From IMG/VR virus record IMGVR_UViG_3300050033_000331, positions 1 to 24,630 of that record: a stretch of 24,630 nt of DNA. The stretch is one strand, 5' to 3'. Within the stretch, counting starts at the first letter, position 1. The number at the start of each line of letters is the position of its first letter. Both the position numbers and the translations under genes were made by a program. This DNA comes from a virus. Under the pieces are notes generated by a model, which ran no database searches, was not told where the DNA came from, and was given only the letters and a program-made list of their open reading frames with translations. Shown here one piece after another: positions 19,858 to 24,630 of the stretch.

Positions 19858-20574
19858 GTGCCAATACTCAACGAAAACACACAAATCGTCAATGCACTGG
19901 GATTTCCCATCGCGAACCTATCAGCTATTGTGGCGGCTGCAGGCCCAGGAACCGCTGGGACATTGACCAGTGCAGCAAGCCCGGCAACCACGCTGTCCGG
20001 CATAACCGGACCGAACTTCTACCTACAGTTAGACGGTGATCCCACCCCCCGGCTGATAACGCTGACCAATACGGATGCGACTGGTGCAAACATTGCCGCA
20101 GAAATCCAATCGGTGGCCCGCGCTTTGTCTGGAGTCCCGGCCAGCTATGCAGCCATGACCTGTACGTTTACCAACTCAAAGTATGTTATCACTTCCGGCG
20201 CCGTAGGCGGGGCATCCGCCGTATTGGTAACTGCTGGGCCAACCGCTGCAGGGGTTACAACCGACATCGCTTTGACAACACTCAAACTGCTCACTGGTGC
20301 AGTTGTCGTAGCGGGAACCAATGTTGGAATATTGGCAACCCCATATACTGCAATTGAGACCACTCGCGCAAAGTTGTGGGTAACTTCTGACACCGCAGGG
20401 ACTCTGTATCTTATTAAGGACGGAGTCGCAGTTAAGCTTAATGCTGGTGCTGTGGTGACAGTAGCGGTTCCGGTAAAGGATTCCGATATGATTTTGATAG
20501 CTGGCTCAGTCTATGACCTGGCGTTCTCCGCCGCCGGAGCCAAGCTCCAGATTAGCTGGATGGGAGGAATGTAG
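19858..20574 (+). CDS. Ala/Thr-rich head decoration or fibre-like protein
   Basis: A GTG start at 19858 follows AAAGGAGGTC. The 238-residue product is rich in Ala, Thr, Gly and Val with almost no charged clusters, suggesting an all-beta secreted-type or virion surface protein. The middle (Y-L-Q-L-D-G-D-P-T-P-R-L-I-T-L, then I-Q-S-V-A-R-A-L, then K-Y-V-I-T-S-G-A-V-G-G-A-S-A-V) resembles a repeat domain I associate with phage sheath, fibre or decoration proteins. The end (S-V-Y-D-L-A-F-S-A-A-G-A-K-L-Q-I-S-W) fits a beta sandwich. The exact virion role is unknown. Confidence 0.6.
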   Translation: MPILNENTQIVNALGFPIANLSAIVAAAGPGTAGTLTSAASPATTLSGITGPNFYLQLDGDPTPRLITLTNTDATGANIAAEIQSVARALSGVPASYAAMTCTFTNSKYVITSGAVGGASAVLVTAGPTAAGVTTDIALTTLKLLTGAVVVAGTNVGILATPYTAIETTRAKLWVTSDTAGTLYLIKDGVAVKLNAGAVVTVAVPVKDSDMILIAGSVYDLAFSAAGAKLQISWMGGM

Positions 20575-20596
20575 CAGATAGTGAGGTGACTTAGGG

Positions 20597-21898
20597 ATGG
20601 CAAAGGCATACTACGGAGACCGGATAAGTGAGAATATGACAGAGACTCCCGAGGGATACCTCATCTGTCATAACGTCCCCATCGGCAGAACAGGTTGGCA
20701 GGAATATCTGGGGCAAGAGATCGGGCAGAATGATCTATACGATCACAAGGTCCAAGTCTATCGTTCCCCGGAAGAGGTTTTTCACCCCGCGGCTATAGCG
20801 AGCTTCGAGGGCAAGAGCACCACCGACGAGCACCCATCCGACTGGGTCAGGCCCGACAATTACTCCTCCTTGGAGAAGGGGCATGTCACCAACGTTCGGA
20901 AGGGCTCGGGCGAGGATGCCGATTCCCTGTTAGCAGACTTGATCATCAAGGATCCCAAATTGATCTCTGATGTAAAGCATGATATAAAGCGGGAAGTTTC
21001 CTGCGGCTACAACGCTATTTACACACCAATTCCAGGCGAGGACGCCAAGTTTGCACAGACCCAGATTCGAGGCAACCATGTAGCTGTTGTAGGCAATGGC
21101 CGAGCCGGTCACGATGTGGCCATTAAGGACTCGGCCGACAAATTAATGGAAAGGGGCAAAAGAATGAACATAGTAGACGTAGTAAAAGCAAAAATGCTGG
21201 GCTCGTTTGTCAAAGACGGCGCAACTCCCGAAGAGCTGCTCGAAGCCGCCAAGTTGACCAATGGTTCTCAGCCGGCGGACGACGGGTTGGCCACACCTCC
21301 CACAATGAAACCCATGGTAGCTCCTGCGATTAAAGATGAGGAGGGAGTTGATCCAGCGATCTCAGCCCTCACCGCCAAAATTGATGCGCTGACCGCTGTA
21401 GTAAGCCAACTGGTGCAGGGCGAGCAGAGTGAGCAGGGTGAGAAGGCTCCTCAGGGACTAGATGCACTAGAGAAGGAACTGGGCGGCAACGGTGGAGACA
21501 ATGGTGAGGCTGCCGTAACCCTTTCACCCGAGCAGATTACCGACTGCGATCCTGGTCCTGGTCCAGTAGCTCCCAATGATCTCTTACCTGAGAATCCCAT
21601 TCCGGGCGCCGATCGTGCGACCATGCTGAATGCGGTACGGACCATGAAAACCGTTATCGCAAAGATTCCTGATGCCAAAACCCGTCAGCAAGTGTCTGAT
21701 AGCCTGGCCCAAAGCTTCAGGACCCAGATGGCAAACAAGGCGCCCTCTCAGTTCGGTGGCTATGCCGGCATCCAGAAGGCGCAGGTCGCTAATGCTCGCA
21801 AAGCTACTCAGGACGCTGCAGTTAAAGTCGATCCCGAACAGGACGGCAAGAACTGGGCAGCGAAACACAATCCCCATTACAAAAAGGAGGTAAAATAA
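20597..21898 (+). CDS. DUF2213-type prohead protease fused to scaffold-like domain
   Basis: Residues about 1-185 of this 433-residue protein match the DUF2213 family found beside DUF1073 portals and DUF2184 capsids: T-P-E-G-Y-L-I-C-H-N-V-P-I-G-R-T-G, S-T-T-D-E-H-P-S-D-W-V, K-G-H-V-T-N-V-R, S-C-G-Y-N-A-I-Y and I-R-G-N-H-V-A-V-V-G-N-G-R-A-G. It is the likely capsid maturation protease, with a His in T-D-E-H-P as one candidate active-site residue. The rest is helical, acidic and Gln-rich, like a scaffold. An in-frame ATG at 21164 with GGAAAGGGG seven bases upstream could give the 244-residue scaffold separately. The stop abuts the cement gene. Confidence 0.75.
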   Translation: MAKAYYGDRISENMTETPEGYLICHNVPIGRTGWQEYLGQEIGQNDLYDHKVQVYRSPEEVFHPAAIASFEGKSTTDEHPSDWVRPDNYSSLEKGHVTNVRKGSGEDADSLLADLIIKDPKLISDVKHDIKREVSCGYNAIYTPIPGEDAKFAQTQIRGNHVAVVGNGRAGHDVAIKDSADKLMERGKRMNIVDVVKAKMLGSFVKDGATPEELLEAAKLTNGSQPADDGLATPPTMKPMVAPAIKDEEGVDPAISALTAKIDALTAVVSQLVQGEQSEQGEKAPQGLDALEKELGGNGGDNGEAAVTLSPEQITDCDPGPGPVAPNDLLPENPIPGADRATMLNAVRTMKTVIAKIPDAKTRQQVSDSLAQSFRTQMANKAPSQFGGYAGIQKAQVANARKATQDAAVKVDPEQDGKNWAAKHNPHYKKEVK

Positions 21899-22402
21899 AT
21901 GCCTGGACAATCTATAGGTACAAGCCTACTGAATGGCTACCCCGGATCCTTCGCTCGCAACTCTGACTGCATTATAGCAGGTAAGATTGCGACGGCCGAC
22001 ATTGCCTTTGGTTCCCCGGTTGTTATCGGCGCGACCAATAAGGTTACTAAATTTGGGGCGGCCGACACTTTGGCCAACTTCCTCGGCATAGCCGTAAGAG
22101 AAGTGAAACAGTCCCCCGATTATGTGCCTGCAACCGGCAAGTATAAGGTTGGGGAAGTCGCCGACATCCTTGAAAGAGGTTCTATCTCCGTAATTTGCGT
22201 AGAAGGCACGCCCACTCCACTGGCTGGTGTATGGGTTTGCACATCCGCAGGCACCAACACTGTTATTGGTGATTTAGTTGCCACCGCGACGCCTGCCGGT
22301 TCTCCGTCGGTCGTAGCACTGACCAATTGTCGCTGGGGTTCTGACAGTATTGATTCGAACAACGTTGCTGAATTGGCTATTGTTAGCCGGAATAACGCAT
22401 AA
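21899..22402 (+). CDS. Capsid cement/decoration protein (DUF2190-like)
   Basis: The ATG at 21899 directly follows the protease-scaffold stop; AAAAGGAGG lies upstream. The 167-residue, Gly/Val/Ala-rich, beta-type protein has A-F-G-S-P-V-V-I-G-A-T, F-L-G-I-A-V-R-E-V and V-W-V-C-T-S-A-G, the layout of small proteins that bind capsid hexamers and stabilise the shell. Position just before the major capsid gene supports this. The family name is tentative. Confidence 0.65.
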   Translation: MPGQSIGTSLLNGYPGSFARNSDCIIAGKIATADIAFGSPVVIGATNKVTKFGAADTLANFLGIAVREVKQSPDYVPATGKYKVGEVADILERGSISVICVEGTPTPLAGVWVCTSAGTNTVIGDLVATATPAGSPSVVALTNCRWGSDSIDSNNVAELAIVSRNNA

Positions 22403-22417
22403 GGAGGCGAGTACTTA

Positions 22418-23458
22418 ATGTTTGGAACATCAACTTATCCTGTACAAGACGTCAAAACCATTGACGCAATGGTTCAAGCGGGAGACGCTCGCTTCGCCAT
22501 GATGACCACCGACGCTGCGACTGCAGGAGGCATGGCCTTCCTGATCGGCGAGCTTGAGAAACGTGATCCCAAAATCCGTGAACCGCTAACCTCAGTAACT
22601 TGGGCTCGTGATATCGTGGCCAAGACCGGTGGCGGATGGGTAGAATTCACCAGCACATATAATGTGTCCTATGCTGTTCCTGGTGGCAGCCAGAGCGGAC
22701 TGATTAATGGCGAAACGAATGCCATCCCCATCATGCAGGCGGACATCGGTAAAGACATCTATAAGGTGTTCACATGGGCCAACATCCTTAAGATTCCCTT
22801 TGTGGATCAGGCCAAGTTGCAGGCTATTGGGCGCTCCTTGGATGATATTTTAGACAAGGGCATTCGTCTCAACTACAACAAAGCCATAGACCAGAACGTG
22901 TATCAGGGCTTCGCAACTGCGGGTACCACCGGAATTGTCAATGATACAGGCGTTACCCATGCTGCCGCGGCCAATGGTGCTGCTGGGCATCCGGCCTGGA
23001 CCACCAAAACTCCGGATGAAATCCTGTACGATATCAACGCAGTTATGACAGCTGCATGGGCGGCATCCGAGTATGATCTGTCCGGTATGCCTAACCATAT
23101 CCTGATTCCGCCTGCACAGTATGCAATGCTGGTAGGAACCAAGATCAGCACTGCGGGTAACACGAGTATCCTGCAGTTCCTGCTCGACAACAACATCGGG
23201 CGCAACCAAGGGATAGATTTGGTTATTGCTCCTTCCCGGTGGTGCATAGGCGCTGGTGCTGGCAATCCTGCAACCGACCGCATGGTAGCTTACGTTAATG
23301 ATGAAGACAAGCTCTACTTTGATCTGACCGTGGCCTTGTCCAGAATCATGACTCAGCCCAGCGTCGAGAACATGGCCTATCTGACTGCATATGCGGCACA
23401 GATCGGAGTCCCGAAGTTCCTGTACTACCAGTGCGTTCGCTACGTTGACGGAATATAA
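22418..23458 (+). CDS. Major capsid protein (DUF2184 family)
   Basis: This 346-residue protein resembles the DUF2184 major capsid group, HK97-fold shell proteins found in phages with DUF1073 portals. Features include F-L-I-G-E-L-E-K-R-D-P-K-I-R-E-P, F-T-W-A-N-I-L-K-I-P-F-V-D-Q, a central I-P-P-A-Q-Y-A-M-L-V and W-C-I-G-A-G-A-G-N-P-A-T-D-R-M-V-A-Y. Codon use is strongly biased to C/G-ended and optimal codons, as expected for an abundant protein, and the ribosome site is AAGGAGGCGA. The long open frame on the opposite strand is a by-product of this bias. Confidence 0.82.
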   Translation: MFGTSTYPVQDVKTIDAMVQAGDARFAMMTTDAATAGGMAFLIGELEKRDPKIREPLTSVTWARDIVAKTGGGWVEFTSTYNVSYAVPGGSQSGLINGETNAIPIMQADIGKDIYKVFTWANILKIPFVDQAKLQAIGRSLDDILDKGIRLNYNKAIDQNVYQGFATAGTTGIVNDTGVTHAAAANGAAGHPAWTTKTPDEILYDINAVMTAAWAASEYDLSGMPNHILIPPAQYAMLVGTKISTAGNTSILQFLLDNNIGRNQGIDLVIAPSRWCIGAGAGNPATDRMVAYVNDEDKLYFDLTVALSRIMTQPSVENMAYLTAYAAQIGVPKFLYYQCVRYVDGI

Positions 23459-23492
23459 GTAAAGGGAAAGTAGAAAGTGGAGGGGAAGATTT

Positions 23493-23807
23493 ATGATCAG
23501 ACTATTTACTAAGAAGGTGTTTGAGTTCAGTCGCCACGGAGTAGATAACGGGAAGTTGGTAAAGATCGAATCGGTCACCACTCCCGTTCTCGGTTTCGTG
23601 AATGTGCCGGATTGGGCAGCGCAGGACAACATGTACAAGTGGGGCGTCCAGGATGGTAGCATCAGTGTTATCGGAAGTCTAGAGCAGGAACTCAAAATCG
23701 AGCATAACATCGGCGATCCTTCTGAGGACGTCGAAGTTGTGGGAAACAAGGCGGCAGAGAAACCCGTCACCGGTAACAAACACAGCCAACAGGGGAGTAA
23801 AAAATAG
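23493..23807 (+). CDS. Small head-region protein (104 aa)
   Basis: The ATG at 23493 follows a GTGGAGGGGA site. The N-terminal half (I-R-L-F-T-K-K-V-F-E-F, then V-L-G-F-V-N-V-P-D-W-A) is beta-like, and the C-terminal third is disordered and charged (N-K-A-A-E-K-P-V-T-G-N-K). Small proteins with a V-P-x-W-A motif follow major capsid genes in many phages, probably as head-completion helpers. No specific activity can be read from it. Confidence 0.65.
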   Translation: MIRLFTKKVFEFSRHGVDNGKLVKIESVTTPVLGFVNVPDWAAQDNMYKWGVQDGSISVIGSLEQELKIEHNIGDPSEDVEVVGNKAAEKPVTGNKHSQQGSKK

Positions 23808-23819
23808 GAGGCATGATCT

Positions 23820-24398
23820 ATGCCTTTTCCAGAAAATATTATAGCCAATAACTACCCGACCAACCAGACAGACATCAACGAGCTAGGGATAGTGGCAAAT
23901 GCCTCCAATATTAGGAGGGACACCAATCCAGCCTACACATTGAAGGACAACTTTTATCCGGCATATCCGCAGTTCTTAAACCAAGCGGCGGTGTCTGCAG
24001 CGGTGGGCCCCCCGTTAGTCATCGCGGTTCCCGCAGTCATTGGGCCGGTTCCCGCAGCGATGTTGACGCTTTATCTAACACTGGCTAATTCTGCAGTAGG
24101 GTATGGCCGATGGATTGAGTATTGGGAGCTTGCCATGGGCTTGTTCATCGCGCACTGGGCATCGTTATGGTTACAGGGAACAGGTGCACCAGGAAGTCCG
24201 GCGGCGAAAGTTTTAGAGATCAGTCACGCCAAAGGGCTGCGAACCAGCGAGTCAGTGGACAGTCTCTCGGCCGGATATGACTTCAGTTCTGTTGTTCAAG
24301 ACTTAAATGGCTGGGCCGCATGGAAGTTAACTACTTATGGTGTACAATTTGCCACCATCGGGCGCCTTTTGGGAAAAGGTGGGATGGGGGTGTATTGA
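23820..24398 (+). CDS. Head-tail adaptor (DUF4054-like)
   Basis: This 192-residue protein is rich in hydrophobic and aromatic residues (W-I-E-Y-W-E-L-A-M-G-L-F-I-A-H-W-A-S-L-W) followed by a serine-rich loop (S-E-S-V-D-S-L-S-A-G-Y-D-F) and W-K-L-T-T-Y-G-V-Q-F. It fits the DUF4054 adaptor group, which occupies this operon position and bridges the portal vertex to the tail. GGAGG precedes the ATG at 23820. The next gene starts inside its stop (TGATG). Confidence 0.75.
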   Translation: MPFPENIIANNYPTNQTDINELGIVANASNIRRDTNPAYTLKDNFYPAYPQFLNQAAVSAAVGPPLVIAVPAVIGPVPAAMLTLYLTLANSAVGYGRWIEYWELAMGLFIAHWASLWLQGTGAPGSPAAKVLEISHAKGLRTSESVDSLSAGYDFSSVVQDLNGWAAWKLTTYGVQFATIGRLLGKGGMGVY

Positions 24399-24630
24399 TG
24401 GCACACGGACCACGGATTGCCGTATTAGAGTGGGCTGACAAAACCATCAACCTCTACGATCGTATTAGTAAATTGGCTGACTTGGAAGTCTTGGTGGGGG
24501 TACCGGAAGAGAAGAGTGAGCGCAAGGCTGGCAACATCAATAATGCGCAGATTGCTTTCGTTCAATCCCACGGGTCCCCCATGCAGGGCATCCCTGCGCG
24601 TCCGTTTATTGAGCCTGCGATCGAGGATTC
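24398..24630 (+). CDS. HK97 gp10-like head-tail/tail component, incomplete at window end
   Basis: The ATG at 24398 overlaps the adaptor stop. The 77 residues visible include L-E-V-L-V-G-V-P-E-E, N-I-N-N-A-Q-I-A-F-V-Q-S-H-G-S-P and I-P-A-R-P-F-I-E-P-A-I, the pattern of phage tail-attachment/HK97 gp10-like proteins in which N-A-x-I-A-x-x-x-x-x-G and I-P-A-R-P-F are conserved. It is cut by the window end, so total length is unknown. Confidence 0.75.
   Translation, partial: MAHGPRIAVLEWADKTINLYDRISKLADLEVLVGVPEEKSERKAGNINNAQIAFVQSHGSPMQGIPARPFIEPAIED

Noticed and set aside
22850-23848. 332-codon open frame on the minus strand across the capsid gene
   Set aside because: It lies opposite the major capsid and next small gene, has no ribosome site, and is explained by strong codon bias of the + strand gene.

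Overview
The window is a contiguous stretch of a tailed phage or prophage genome, cut out of the early/replication region and running through late control into DNA packaging and head genes. Almost every gene is on the + strand and tightly packed, with many ATGA, GTGA or TAATG overlaps. The host is probably an endospore-forming, Gram-positive-type (Firmicutes/Bacillota) bacterium. Ribosome binding sites are strong GGAGG types, TTG and GTG starts are common, the recombination, replication and head families are those of Firmicutes phages, and one small gene belongs to the Spo0E sporulation-phosphatase family. I cannot name the species. No integrase, lysis or tail genes lie inside the window, and no tRNA, rRNA, CRISPR array or insertion sequence was seen.

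Layout. (1) 74-690: an XRE-type regulator split by an in-frame stop codon, then a small membrane peptide. (2) 706-4717: a recombination module of SbcC/Rad50-like ATPase, free-standing HNH/AP2-type endonuclease, YqaJ exonuclease and RecT annealing protein. (3) 4818-7733: small early genes, including a secreted 3D-domain protein, a DNA-methylase-like protein without a visible catalytic NPPY motif, several zinc-type miniproteins and a DUF559/Vsr-like nuclease. Two neighbouring proteins end in sliding-clamp-like C-termini (QLVLF and QGFLF). (4) 7747-9310: replication initiator with a GGGTAA hexamer array inside its gene, helicase loader, RusA resolvase. (5) 9307-11810: a chain of overlapping tiny Cys-rich or membrane genes, a composite protein ending in a DUF1599/Nmad1-like domain, and a RinA/ArpU-like late regulator.

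(6) 11811-13244 is a control and cargo island. It holds a small gene with its own promoter and terminator, a single minus-strand membrane-protein gene with its own extended -10 promoter, a Spo0E-like gene behind a sequence resembling a sigma-H promoter, and a 111-nt segment that can fold into several helices. A terminase promoter follows, with a minimal ATG-TAA start-stop element directly before terS. (7) 13245-24630 is the packaging and head operon: TerS, TerL, DUF1073 portal with a zinc-metallopeptidase tail, MuF minor head protein, a decoration or fibre-like protein, DUF2213 protease fused to a scaffold-like tail, cement protein, DUF2184 major capsid protein, a small head protein, DUF4054 adaptor and an incomplete HK97-gp10-like gene. 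Small genes inside this operon are each followed by an intrinsic terminator, so late transcription probably depends on antitermination or on several promoters.

Most notable: the Spo0E-like gene with a sigma-H-like promoter, the portal-metallopeptidase fusion, the nonsense-split regulator, the repeat arrays in the replication and TerS genes, and two candidate internal-start genes (composite Nmad1 protein and protease/scaffold).
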